Virus record (IMG/VR): IMGVR_UViG_3300025132_000066
Span: 1 to 46,901 of that record
Strand: one strand, 5' to 3'
Origin: a virus
DNA: 46,901 bases
A model generated the notes under the pieces. That model saw nothing but the letters and a program-made list of their open reading frames with translations. It made no database searches and was not told where the DNA came from. The position numbers and the translations under genes are program-made. Below are positions 1 to 7,707 of the stretch, one piece after another (position 1 is the first letter of the stretch; each line of letters opens with the position of its first letter).

Positions 1-387
1 GCAACTGGAACTTTTACTGCTACAAATTTAAGTGTTCCAACTCTTGCCACAGTTACAAATTTTACAGACAAAGAAGACATGCGAAGAACTGGCGACTACT
101 GGCTACTTGGAGAAGAGGGGAGAATTTTCTTTTTACAAGATTATCCTTACCATACAAGAAATTCTATTTTTGTTTCTTACTTGGCTGGAAATAGTAGGGT
201 TCCTGCCGCAGTTCACGAAGCCGCTACAAAATTAGTCGCTGCTGAAATTATAAGGCATGATGACCAAAGCGTATTGATTACTGAAACAGGTGCGAACATT
301 TCCACTAAAGAAAAATATGATATTCTTCGTAAAGAGGCTATGGATATATTAGGGAGCAAAACCGATATTGTTTATTTCTTAGATTAG
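1..387 (+). CDS. Head-tail adaptor-like protein (5' end cut by window)
   Basis: The frame is open from the first base to the TAG at 385-387, so the gene begins outside the window and 128 residues are visible. The middle of the fragment (VPAAVHEAATKLVAAEIIRHDD) is a helical stretch of the kind seen in head-tail adaptor or connector proteins of tailed viruses. The C-terminal part is a mixed helical segment ending in a hydrophobic IVYFLD. It opens a compact + strand operon whose next members are neck and tail proteins, which fits a job in joining portal to tail. An internal ATG at 79 is a possible but unlikely start because the coding signal continues upstream of it. The family assignment rests mostly on position. 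Confidence 0.5.
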   Translation, partial: ATGTFTATNLSVPTLATVTNFTDKEDMRRTGDYWLLGEEGRIFFLQDYPYHTRNSIFVSYLAGNSRVPAAVHEAATKLVAAEIIRHDDQSVLITETGANISTKEKYDILRKEAMDILGSKTDIVYFLD

Positions 388-398
388 GGGGAATAATT

Positions 399-611
399 TT
401 GGCTATCAAACTTAATGTTCAAAAATTTACAGAATTTCTTGAGATACAAAGAGAAAGACAATTAGCCATGCAAGAACTTTCTCAAGTTTTAGGAATAGAT
501 ATATCTTTTTCCGATGAAGAAATAATTGAGTATGCTACAGAACAATATGAAAATTATGTTAATAGCCAAGTAGAAAAGGAGGTATCGTTATTGATGAAGT
601 CTCTCTTTTAA
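399..611 (+). CDS. Small acidic helical protein, neck region, unknown
   Basis: Seventy residues, predicted largely helical, acidic and without membrane segments or cysteines. The start is a TTG at 399 preceded by GGGGG about seven bases upstream; there is no better ATG nearby except one 69 bases in. It sits between the adaptor and the tail-terminator-like gene, where tailed viruses often encode a small head-closure or neck protein, but no family is recognised. Its 3' end contains the GGAGG (578-582) that probably serves the next gene, so the two overlap and are likely translationally coupled. Confidence 0.5.
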   Translation: MAIKLNVQKFTEFLEIQRERQLAMQELSQVLGIDISFSDEEIIEYATEQYENYVNSQVEKEVSLLMKSLF

Positions 612-1102
612 TTAATTTGATTAATAGTAATTGGTCAAGTAACGCTACTGCTTTAGTAAATGCCGGAACTATTAGTGCTTCTCATGGGGTAACTCCAGAA
701 GTAATTGACATTAGAAGCATTACTGCAAATAAAGCAGCAAGGGTTGATTTGGGAAGATACCCCGCTACAATTGTAGTGTTTGAAGATTCGCAGAATATTG
801 AATATCCTACTATTCACTATGATATTAGAAATGAGACATATACCTTCACTTTACATATTAGAGTTCTTCATGATGAAAGGTCAGGCTTTGATTCTTCATA
901 TGGCAAAGACAGGCTAAGGGCTATATACTTGATATTGCGTAGAGTGCTTGAAGGTAGCAGAAAGGGTTATACTGCAAGTGATGGTTCTAAGTTTAATCAA
1001 TTATTTGTAGGCCCAAGAAGCGAAAGTAATGACCGAGCAAAGAAACTTTTTGGATATAAGGTGAGTTTAGAAGCAAAAAGATTTGGTTTAAGTATTCCCT
1101 AG
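590..1102 (+). CDS. Tail-terminator/tail-completion-like protein, probable ATT start
   Basis: A protein of 161 residues from the TTG at 617, or 170 residues if translation starts at the ATT at 590. The TTG has no ribosome site. The ATT lies exactly seven bases after GGAGG (578-582), and the in-between codons read as a plausible amphipathic N-terminus (DEVSLLINLINSNW). The frame is open back to a TAG at 563. The rest is alternating strands and helices, with a helix around RLRAIYLILRRVLEG and a basic C-terminus, resembling tail terminator or completion proteins that cap the tube before head joining. Its place just upstream of the tube gene supports that role. The function is inferred from order rather than from a diagnostic motif. 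Confidence 0.5.
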   Translation: MDEVSLLINLINSNWSSNATALVNAGTISASHGVTPEVIDIRSITANKAARVDLGRYPATIVVFEDSQNIEYPTIHYDIRNETYTFTLHIRVLHDERSGFDSSYGKDRLRAIYLILRRVLEGSRKGYTASDGSKFNQLFVGPRSESNDRAKKLFGYKVSLEAKRFGLSIP

Positions 1103-1132
1103 TAAGTTAGTAAGGAAAAGGGAGATGAAAAC

Positions 1133-2776
1133 ATGGCAATTAATACAGATATATTTTTAGGAAGCGGCGCAACATTAACTATGATTCCAGAATTGGATTT
1201 AAAGGTTATATTGAACAATTCAGGGTCAACTACAACTAAATTAGTTGCAGATGCATTATGGACTGATAACGTAAGGATGGTTGAAAATCTATACGTTGGT
1301 TGTGTTGTTGATTTATACGACCATGATGTTTCTCCAACTGAAGTTCATTCCACTCACGTTATTACTGCCAATGATACGACTTCTTTTACAATTTCTCCTG
1401 CTCACGATAGAACTATTGAAGATGCCGCAGATTTTATTGTTATTAGAGGATATGGCGCACCTGCTCCTTCTACTCTTACAGGTTCTATTGCACGATTAAG
1501 TGCTGATAATTGGTTAGGTGTTTTAGAAAGTGCAGAATTTCCCAATATAGAAGTTGAAATGAAACAACTGAATTTGTCTTTAGGTGGTTCAAGAAATTTT
1601 ACTCATCAATATAAAGGAATAGAAACTGCAAGTGGAGGAAATTTAAATATCGTTAACAATCAAGGAACTTGGTTGTATTATGCTTTAGGTAAATGCACTC
1701 AAATCAATGCGACTTTTACTGGAAGTTCTTCTTTAGACCCTGCGACTCCACCATATACTGCTCACGCTAACAATGCTCTTTATTTGGATATTGGAGAAAC
1801 TGCAACCGCAAAAGCATTTGGTGATAATATTACTGGATTTACTTCAACAGGGCCGCTATTTTATAGAACTGCAAAGGATTCTACTTTTATGATTCCGCCG
1901 GTTGCAAATCAAGATGATGCTACACACATGGCATTGTTGACATTACCAACATATAATGCAAGTGGTGTTTTAACAAATCCAATTAAATATACATTCGGTG
2001 AAGCAAATGGTGAAGAATTGCCTTCATTTGGATTAGAACAGAACATTAGCAAATTAGAAACATCAAATCCACACAGAACAGGAGATACTACATTAGCAAC
2101 AGAGTCACATAACTTTGTTCGTATTGCAAGAGGTAACCGTGTAAATACTTTGACTATGACGGCAAATGAAAACGAAGAAGTTAAAATGACTCTTGATTTA
2201 AATACAAGAACAGTTCACAAACTTAAAACAAATGAGGCGTATGAAGGTCGTGCAGGTGTAGATGATAATGCTAATTTGTTTAATTTCGGAAGTGGGCCAA
2301 ACACAGTAGCAGCAACAGGTGAAGAATCTCTTGAACCTTTTTTCTTTTCAAATGGTGCATTTACTATCTTTGGGCAGCAATTTCTTAAAATTACAAATAT
2401 GACATTAACTATCAATAATAACTTACAAGATAAAAGATTTATCGGTGTTGGAAACAAATCAATTAAAACTGGTGTTCCTGCACAAAGAAATTATGAATTG
2501 ACTTTTACTGCTATGGTTACTGATAATCAATTATTTGAAGAACTTCTTGACCAAACAGAAGAGGGAACAAGCAATCTTATTACTTTACAATTTGATAAAA
2601 ATGCTCCCGATGGAACCCTTAATGAGCAAATTCTTTTAAAGTTACAAGACTATTATCTAAGTTCTGCTAATATTACTATTCCCGATGATAAAGGGCCAAT
2701 CACTATTGAAGGAACAGTAATGCCAAGAAATCTAAATACTTGTGAAGTTAGAACACATTGGATTTTACAGGGGTGA
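1133..2776 (+). CDS. Major tail (tube) protein candidate
   Basis: A 547-residue, Thr/Asn-rich, beta-rich protein with few charged clusters and no signal peptide or membrane segment. It starts at an ATG after GGGAGATGAAAAC. Its position after the terminator-like gene and before the tail assembly chaperones and tape measure is that of the major tail protein in siphoviruses. It is longer than most tube proteins (commonly 150-300 residues), so it probably carries extra surface domains. Near the C-terminus the segment KFIGV-like/LTINNNLQDKRFIG and the following strands look like a tube-type beta sandwich. An alternative is a tube fused to an Ig-like decoration domain. The assignment is by gene order and general composition. 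Confidence 0.55.
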   Translation: MAINTDIFLGSGATLTMIPELDLKVILNNSGSTTTKLVADALWTDNVRMVENLYVGCVVDLYDHDVSPTEVHSTHVITANDTTSFTISPAHDRTIEDAADFIVIRGYGAPAPSTLTGSIARLSADNWLGVLESAEFPNIEVEMKQLNLSLGGSRNFTHQYKGIETASGGNLNIVNNQGTWLYYALGKCTQINATFTGSSSLDPATPPYTAHANNALYLDIGETATAKAFGDNITGFTSTGPLFYRTAKDSTFMIPPVANQDDATHMALLTLPTYNASGVLTNPIKYTFGEANGEELPSFGLEQNISKLETSNPHRTGDTTLATESHNFVRIARGNRVNTLTMTANENEEVKMTLDLNTRTVHKLKTNEAYEGRAGVDDNANLFNFGSGPNTVAATGEESLEPFFFSNGAFTIFGQQFLKITNMTLTINNNLQDKRFIGVGNKSIKTGVPAQRNYELTFTAMVTDNQLFEELLDQTEEGTSNLITLQFDKNAPDGTLNEQILLKLQDYYLSSANITIPDDKGPITIEGTVMPRNLNTCEVRTHWILQG

Positions 2777-2780
2777 TTCT

Positions 2781-2900
2781 ATGGATAAATATGATAAACT
2801 TCGTCTTAAAGAAAAGATGGCTAAAAAGCCGAAGCGTCAAGCAAAAAAGAAAACTACAAAGACTGAGGAGGAAAAGAAAGAAACTCCAAAGTCTAAGTAA
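2781..2900 (+). CDS. 39-residue lysine-rich basic peptide
   Basis: ATG at 2781 follows GGGGTGATTCT, the same ribosome-site block used by neighbouring tail genes, and the frame closes at TAA 2898-2900. About 40% of the residues are Lys or Arg, and the rest are mostly Glu, Thr and Pro, so the peptide is probably disordered. It begins five bases after the tube gene. It could bind nucleic acid or a tail chaperone, but no function can be given. The strong ribosome site is the main reason to believe it is translated. Confidence 0.55.
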   Translation: MDKYDKLRLKEKMAKKPKRQAKKKTTKTEEEKKETPKSK

Positions 2901-2906
2901 TTAAAT

Positions 2907-2948
2907 TCCACCAACACCGTTTGTTTGTTTGTTGGTTTTGAAGGTGGA
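2907..2948 (+). promoter_or_regulatory. RNA hairpin that can hide the next ribosome site
   Basis: TCCACC at 2907-2912 is complementary to GGTGGA at 2943-2948, which contains the ribosome site of the chaperone gene starting at 2955. An inner pair, CCAAC (2911-2915) with GTTGG (2931-2935), can form around a loop that includes three TTTG repeats. The two pairings share two bases, so they are partly alternative. This could reduce initiation on the chaperone gene relative to the tube gene. It is seen in sequence only; no folding energy was calculated. Confidence 0.35.
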
Positions 2949-2954
2949 TAAATT

Positions 2955-3317
2955 ATGGAAAAAAAAGTGATAAGTGATAAAAATGTGCTTTTTGCACTAA
3001 GCGAGCCCACGCTACATTGGATTAAAGTAGCGGAAGATAAAGACGAATACCTAAAAGTATGGGTTAAAGAACCCACATGGTTAGAAGTAGATAAAGCCAT
3101 GAATACTTTAATGAAAATAGATGCTAAAAATCAAGATGTAGAACTTGATTTAAATGCTATGTTTAGGTATATGGTTGAAAATTTTATAACTAAAACTGAG
3201 CCTAATTTATCCGCAGTTGATATTCTTAGATTAACTCCTTATGTGGGTAATCAAATAAAAGAAATCCTCCCTAATCCTTTAATGGATATGCAGGGGGATG
3301 AGGAAAAAAACGAATAG
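2955..3317 (+). CDS. Tail assembly chaperone, short form (gpG-like)
   Basis: A 120-residue mostly helical acidic protein lying between the tube and tape measure genes, where lambda-type viruses encode the tail assembly chaperone gpG. Such proteins coat the tape measure during tube assembly and are absent from virions. The gene ends at TAG 3315-3317, but just before the stop it carries A AAA AAC (3305-3311) in the correct phase for -1 slippage. After slippage the frame stays open to 3544. The arrangement is therefore the classic G/GT pair. The start ATG has GGTGG eight bases upstream, inside a possible hairpin. Sequence similarity to gpG itself is not evident; the call rests on position, size and the frameshift signal. 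Confidence 0.75.
   Translation: MEKKVISDKNVLFALSEPTLHWIKVAEDKDEYLKVWVKEPTWLEVDKAMNTLMKIDAKNQDVELDLNAMFRYMVENFITKTEPNLSAVDILRLTPYVGNQIKEILPNPLMDMQGDEEKNE
3305..3311 (+). promoter_or_regulatory. -1 ribosomal frameshift slippery heptamer A AAA AAC
   Basis: The heptamer follows the X XXY YYZ rule with zero-frame codons AAA (3306) and AAC (3309), six bases before the TAG of the short chaperone. Slipping back one base continues as CGA ATA GTT AGG and so on without a stop through to the TGA at 3542-3544. Tail assembly chaperones of long-tailed viruses characteristically use this kind of signal. A purine-rich tract at 3318-3342 (AGGAGGGC, AAGAGGAGGAAA) lies just downstream. No obvious strong pseudoknot was seen. 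Confidence 0.8.
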
Positions 3318-3544
3318 TTAGGAGGGCATTAAGAGGAGGAAAATGTCCTCCAAAGTTGTCTTCCCAAATAGTAGTTTATACTTTAGCAACGGCTTTTTCA
3401 ATTAGCCCACTACAAGTTTATGAGATGCCAGTAAGTATGGTAAATGATATGCTTAGAATACATATGGAAATAAAAAGATTAGAAGCCGAAGAAATGGAAA
3501 AAATTGATAATAAATATAAGTCTGCAACAAATATACGGGGGTGA
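3311..3544 (+). CDS. Tail assembly chaperone, frameshift extension (gpT-like)
   Basis: This is the -1 frame reached by slippage at 3305-3311. It adds 77 residues to the first 119 of the short form, giving a product of about 196 residues. The added part begins basic, contains GGKCPPKLS, and then a helical domain (VYTLATAFSISPLQVYEMP) followed by a charged helix. The pattern of a Cys-Pro-Pro segment and hydrophobic then charged helices resembles C-terminal extensions of other tail chaperones, which bind the tape measure protein. A TTG at 3356 could start it independently, but it has no ribosome site at useful spacing. The stop overlaps the ribosome site of the tape measure gene. Confidence 0.72.
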   Translation, partial: RIVRRALRGGKCPPKLSSQIVVYTLATAFSISPLQVYEMPVSMVNDMLRIHMEIKRLEAEEMEKIDNKYKSATNIRG

Positions 3545-3548
3545 TTAA

Positions 3549-5867
3549 ATGCCGGATGTCGCCACAAGAAGAAATATATCTCGAATGACAACCTCGGTTG
3601 ATAATTTAGTAGCGGCAATTAACAAATTGTTAGGCATTCAAGACCCTTTAATATCTCAACAAAGGGTTCTTACGAAGACATTAAATAAATCTAAAGTTGC
3701 TTATTTAGAAAATGCTAAGGCAATAAGAGGCGAGACTACTTTCTTAGAACAACATAGAAAGGGCATTGAACATGCAAGAAAGGTTGAAGAGTTTTATGCT
3801 AGAGTAAAACAAAAAAATGCAGAAAAAAATGCGGCTAAAAATAAAGAAGAAGAAAAAACAGTAGTGGGAATAACAAAAAGAACTAAAATATTCAATAAGA
3901 CTCTTACTGCATTAGCCGAAAAACAGGGAGTTGCTGGTAAAGAACAGGCTAAATTTAATTTGGGCATACAGTCTTATAGCGAATATTTAAAACAAGGTGG
4001 AAGCCGTTTAGAGTATTTTGCTCTAATGGCGACAAGTGGAAGCGAACAGGTTAGAGCGTTTGGTATGGAAGCCATAGGGCTTAGAAGAATAATGTATGGA
4101 TTTTTACCTAGAGGAACATTTAGGGCAGTAAATCAATTAGCAACCAGTTTTAATTTTGTAGGTGGGACTCTTAGAGGCACGAAAGACTTATTCAAAGAAA
4201 ATAATGATGAAATAGATAAAACACAAGGAGCATTCAAGAAGATGCTAAGACTAACTGCTAAACCTCTTTTTATGGGATTAAAAACTCCAAAACAAAGAAA
4301 GGCCAAAAGAGAAGAAAAAGAGGCTGATGAAAAGGCTAGAAAAAGAGCCGAAATGACTGGAGGAGAATACTTTGCAGATTTTCAAAAAGCATTTAGACGC
4401 TCCTTTGCTGCAAAATTTATTGGTGCTAAAAAGACTGGTAAATCCTTTGATGAAGAAAAGGCTAAGAAGGAGGCAAGTGCTGAAGCAGATGCAAAGGCCA
4501 GCAAAGAAAACATATTTGGTTCTTTATTCGATATAGATACTAAAGTTATAAAAGAAAGAACAAAAATGGCAGAACGCTTGAACTATGCCTTTGAAAGAAA
4601 AGAACAATTAAAAAGCAACAAAAAACAATTAAAAGAACTTAGAAAAAACCTAAAAGCCCAAGTTAGAGAAGAACAGTCTGCGGCAAAAAAGATAAATACA
4701 ATGCGTGAAAGATTAGGAGAAGCATTTGAAGCGATGAATCCAGCAGAAAAATTTAGAGAGTCGCTTGGAGAACTTGGTAAAAATATGGGTTTTGATGAAT
4801 TATTCAAAAGATATTCAGAGGAGCAAGACAAATACATAGATAAAGAAATGCTTAGTTTTAGAAAGAAGTTGTATAAAGGAGAAGGAAAATTTCCTTTGGG
4901 TGAAGATGCAGGAAAAGCAATAGGAAAATTAGATGCGGCGCAAAAGAAAATTAAGAAAACTAAAGCACAAGAGAAAAAACTTGCGAAAGCAATAGAAAGA
5001 CAAAGAGCAAGGTCGCCTCTCGCAAAACTTCAAAAGAAGGTTTTTAGTTTTGCTAATGGCATAAAAAATGCGTTTAAATTTGTGTTAGTTAGCGGTACTA
5101 AATTTATGATAGTGGCTATGGCTACTATTGCTGCTATAATTTTAATTTTGAAAACAGTTCTTCCTTCTATTCTTCCTGCACTCAAAGCGGCTTGGAAAGC
5201 AATTCAGCCGATGTTAGGATTTATTAAAGACTCCTTTGGAGTATTTTGGGAAGGCTTACAAAAACTATGGAATGGCCTATTTGGTGGAGGAACTTTAGGT
5301 GATGCCCTTGCGGGAGTTATGATGATAGTTGGAGGCCTACTTGGTATGGCTTTGGGCCTATTAGGAACATTATTTGGTTTGGGGATAGCATTTGCTAAGA
5401 ATCTTTTACAAGATATTTGGGGTAGGGCAAAAGAGTGGTTCTTTAATAAATGGAATTCTATAAATACTCTAAAAGATAAAGTTCTTGTAATTGTTGCTAT
5501 TATTGGCGGAATAGTAGCGGCAATTTTTGGCCTACCGGCACTTATTGTTGTTGGTCTTGTAGCAGTTCTTTATACTGCTTTAGATTATCTTGTTGATAAA
5601 TTTGACTTTTTCTCTAAAGGAGGCGTATCATCGGGAGGATTAGCAGTTGTTGGGGAGAAAGGGCCAGAAATACTTAATTTACCGGCAGGTTCTAGAGTGC
5701 ATTCAAATGCTAATTCTAGAAAAATGGTTGGAAACCAGTCTGTTGTAAATAATTTCAGCATAACAATAAACGCACAAAATACTTCCGACCAAGAAATGAG
5801 AAGAATAGCAGATAAAATTGCTGGAATGATTGATACAAGAGTTAAGAGAAGGAGTTCAATGGGGTGA
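3549..5867 (+). CDS. Tail tape measure protein
   Basis: A 772-residue protein that sets tail length and is threaded through the tube. Residues about 20-500 are charged and helical with long Lys/Glu/Ala coiled-coil stretches. Three hydrophobic segments follow at roughly 508-545, 583-616 and 644-681; tape measure proteins often carry such segments and they may insert into the host membrane during DNA entry. The C-terminal region (about 690-717) has the motif GGLAVVGEKGPEILNLPAGS, which is typical of tape measure C-termini. The start ATG at 3549 follows GGGGGTGATTAA. At 772 residues the predicted tail is around 115 nm, using the usual 1.5 Å per residue; this is an estimate. The gene follows the chaperone pair directly. 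Confidence 0.88.
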   Translation: MPDVATRRNISRMTTSVDNLVAAINKLLGIQDPLISQQRVLTKTLNKSKVAYLENAKAIRGETTFLEQHRKGIEHARKVEEFYARVKQKNAEKNAAKNKEEEKTVVGITKRTKIFNKTLTALAEKQGVAGKEQAKFNLGIQSYSEYLKQGGSRLEYFALMATSGSEQVRAFGMEAIGLRRIMYGFLPRGTFRAVNQLATSFNFVGGTLRGTKDLFKENNDEIDKTQGAFKKMLRLTAKPLFMGLKTPKQRKAKREEKEADEKARKRAEMTGGEYFADFQKAFRRSFAAKFIGAKKTGKSFDEEKAKKEASAEADAKASKENIFGSLFDIDTKVIKERTKMAERLNYAFERKEQLKSNKKQLKELRKNLKAQVREEQSAAKKINTMRERLGEAFEAMNPAEKFRESLGELGKNMGFDELFKRYSEEQDKYIDKEMLSFRKKLYKGEGKFPLGEDAGKAIGKLDAAQKKIKKTKAQEKKLAKAIERQRARSPLAKLQKKVFSFANGIKNAFKFVLVSGTKFMIVAMATIAAIILILKTVLPSILPALKAAWKAIQPMLGFIKDSFGVFWEGLQKLWNGLFGGGTLGDALAGVMMIVGGLLGMALGLLGTLFGLGIAFAKNLLQDIWGRAKEWFFNKWNSINTLKDKVLVIVAIIGGIVAAIFGLPALIVVGLVAVLYTALDYLVDKFDFFSKGGVSSGGLAVVGEKGPEILNLPAGSRVHSNANSRKMVGNQSVVNNFSITINAQNTSDQEMRRIADKIAGMIDTRVKRRSSMG

Positions 5868-5871
5868 TTAA

Positions 5872-6534
5872 ATGTCGGGTATAAATGGCTATTATGTATT
5901 TTTAAAATTATCTTCACATGAAAGTGGTGATAATCTAACTAAAAACGTAATACCTCTAAGAGTGGTGTCTGTTTCTTGTAGTGTTAATAAGGCAATTCCT
6001 TCTGTTCCTATTCCCCTATCAACTATTACGGGAGAATCTACTACTGCGGCTTTAGATATTGGAGCCGCAACTAAAAGCCTATCTTTACAGGGGTTTATTG
6101 TTTCTGGAAATATATCAAAACAATTTTCTGATGGGACTTCTAAAAATCTTAATTTTACTGCACATGAAATAGCACAAATGATTGCTTCTGGTGTTGATTC
6201 TACTGGATTAGCACTTCAACAAAGTTTTAACGAATTAGTTGTTTTGATTCCTTCTAATGTAGATTCAAATTATGTATCTAGAGATGATGCTTCTGGAATA
6301 GGCTCATTGGGAGATTTAATTCCTTTTACATTTACATCGAGAGGTAGTGCAAATTCTTTAGATAATGAAGGAGTAATATTGCCTAACTCTTTTCCAGACA
6401 CAAGCACATCAAAAGGAGTAGAAGGATTTGTAAGAAGTTTTGGTTTTGATTTATCAGCAGAAACCGTTGAAATTAGTTTTAATATGGATTTTGAAGTTGC
6501 TTCTGTCTTTCCTAAAGGAAATCCATTTGTTTGA
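5872..6534 (+). CDS. Distal tail-like protein
   Basis: A 220-residue beta-rich protein immediately after the tape measure, where long-tailed viruses encode the distal tail (Dit) or equivalent adaptor. The start at 5872 follows GGGGTGATTAA and overlaps the tape measure end closely. The N-terminal part (GYYVFLKLS, RVVSVSCSVNKAIPSVPIPL) resembles a small tube-like beta domain. The end, SFGFDLSAETVEISFNMDFEVAS, is a regular strand pattern like the last strands of tail-tube folds. No enzyme motif is present. It may be the baseplate ring that links tube and hub. The call rests on order and fold appearance. Confidence 0.45.
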   Translation: MSGINGYYVFLKLSSHESGDNLTKNVIPLRVVSVSCSVNKAIPSVPIPLSTITGESTTAALDIGAATKSLSLQGFIVSGNISKQFSDGTSKNLNFTAHEIAQMIASGVDSTGLALQQSFNELVVLIPSNVDSNYVSRDDASGIGSLGDLIPFTFTSRGSANSLDNEGVILPNSFPDTSTSKGVEGFVRSFGFDLSAETVEISFNMDFEVASVFPKGNPFV

Positions 6535-6543
6535 GGTGTTGTT

Positions 6544-7707
6544 ATGTATGAAATATTTGCAGGGAAGAAACGCTCTCTAGTATTTCCAGTTATGTGTAAT
6601 GGGCATGTAAAAATAGACTATAGTGACAATATTGCTGATACGAGTAATGATTCAGATACCACTGATGATGTAGGTTATGGCCTATGGGGTAATAAGGGTA
6701 GTTTTTCTTTTGAAGCGATTATAACTCCTTATGATGTGAATGGTCATGGAACTTATACTGCTTCAACATTACCAGCAGTTCCAGCAAGTAAGAAGATAAT
6801 GCCAGCGTTAGACCAATCCATTTTTACTGCTGGAACAGAAGATGAATATTACAATGAGGCCTATTTACCTAGAGCAAGTAGAATAACTCATGAAATGATG
6901 TTATTTCATAATTCTAATTTTAAAATATATTTAAAAAATAATACTACTCATAATGAAAACAATCCAGCGCAATATAAGATATTTGCTGAGATGACTATTG
7001 GAACTGGAACAGGAACAACAACCACTACTATATCCTCTTCTGATTCTGTAATCTTACCTGCTCATGGAACTCAGTTTGTTTATAGTGATGCAGATAGTGT
7101 TCTTGGATTAAATTCTAAGAATAGAAAACTGTATCAAAAGAAAACTACGTTTACTCATGCTAGTCAAAATAGCACAGATTTACTTGGGGTTGCTAGTATA
7201 ACAGGATTACATGCCAATCAAGAAATATTTACACATAGCGGTCAAACTGCAACATCATTAGGAACTATTGCTTCATTTCCTAATAGTTCTACAATAAGGC
7301 TAAACGCTAACTCTCCCGTTACAATTAGTGCGGTAACTACTAACATATTTATTCCTACAACAAAACATGCATCATATGTTGATGATACTTTTCATATTGG
7401 TTTTTCATTTAATGGTAGAACTAAAAGGATGGAGTTGTTTCTAGATGGTATAGAAATAGCAAGTGGAACTCATGGATTTACAGGAACGCAAAAGTTTCAA
7501 TTTGCTAGAGAAGATTCGTATATTGGTGCAAAAGGTGGTCTTACAACAGGGGCTAATAGTGCTACAACAAATAAACAATTTATGGGAGAAATTCATGAAC
7601 TATGTTTTTCAGCAGTATCTAAAAAATCCTTTGGGGATTTAGAAACTCTAAAGCCGGATTTTGAAGCCACTCTTATGTATTTACAATTTGAAGAGGTGGA
7701 CTTGTAA
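6544..7707 (+). CDS. Tail protein with LamG/concanavalin-like domain
   Basis: A 387-residue protein whose C-terminal third (about residues 275-385) has the LamG-like pattern: DTFHIGFSFNG, then RMELFLDGIEIASGTHG, then a strand ending in GEIHELCFSA. The hydrophobic-Leu-Asp-Gly step followed by a final GEI-hydrophobic strand is the hallmark of concanavalin-like lectin/LamG folds, which often bind glycans. The first 100 residues also contain FSFEAIITPYDV, the first half of the same kind of sandwich, so the lectin fold may be interrupted by an insertion (about 100-270). It is probably a baseplate-attached receptor-binding or structural protein. It starts after GAGGTGTT and its TAA overlaps the next ATG. 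Confidence 0.6.
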   Translation: MYEIFAGKKRSLVFPVMCNGHVKIDYSDNIADTSNDSDTTDDVGYGLWGNKGSFSFEAIITPYDVNGHGTYTASTLPAVPASKKIMPALDQSIFTAGTEDEYYNEAYLPRASRITHEMMLFHNSNFKIYLKNNTTHNENNPAQYKIFAEMTIGTGTGTTTTTISSSDSVILPAHGTQFVYSDADSVLGLNSKNRKLYQKKTTFTHASQNSTDLLGVASITGLHANQEIFTHSGQTATSLGTIASFPNSSTIRLNANSPVTISAVTTNIFIPTTKHASYVDDTFHIGFSFNGRTKRMELFLDGIEIASGTHGFTGTQKFQFAREDSYIGAKGGLTTGANSATTNKQFMGEIHELCFSAVSKKSFGDLETLKPDFEATLMYLQFEEVDL

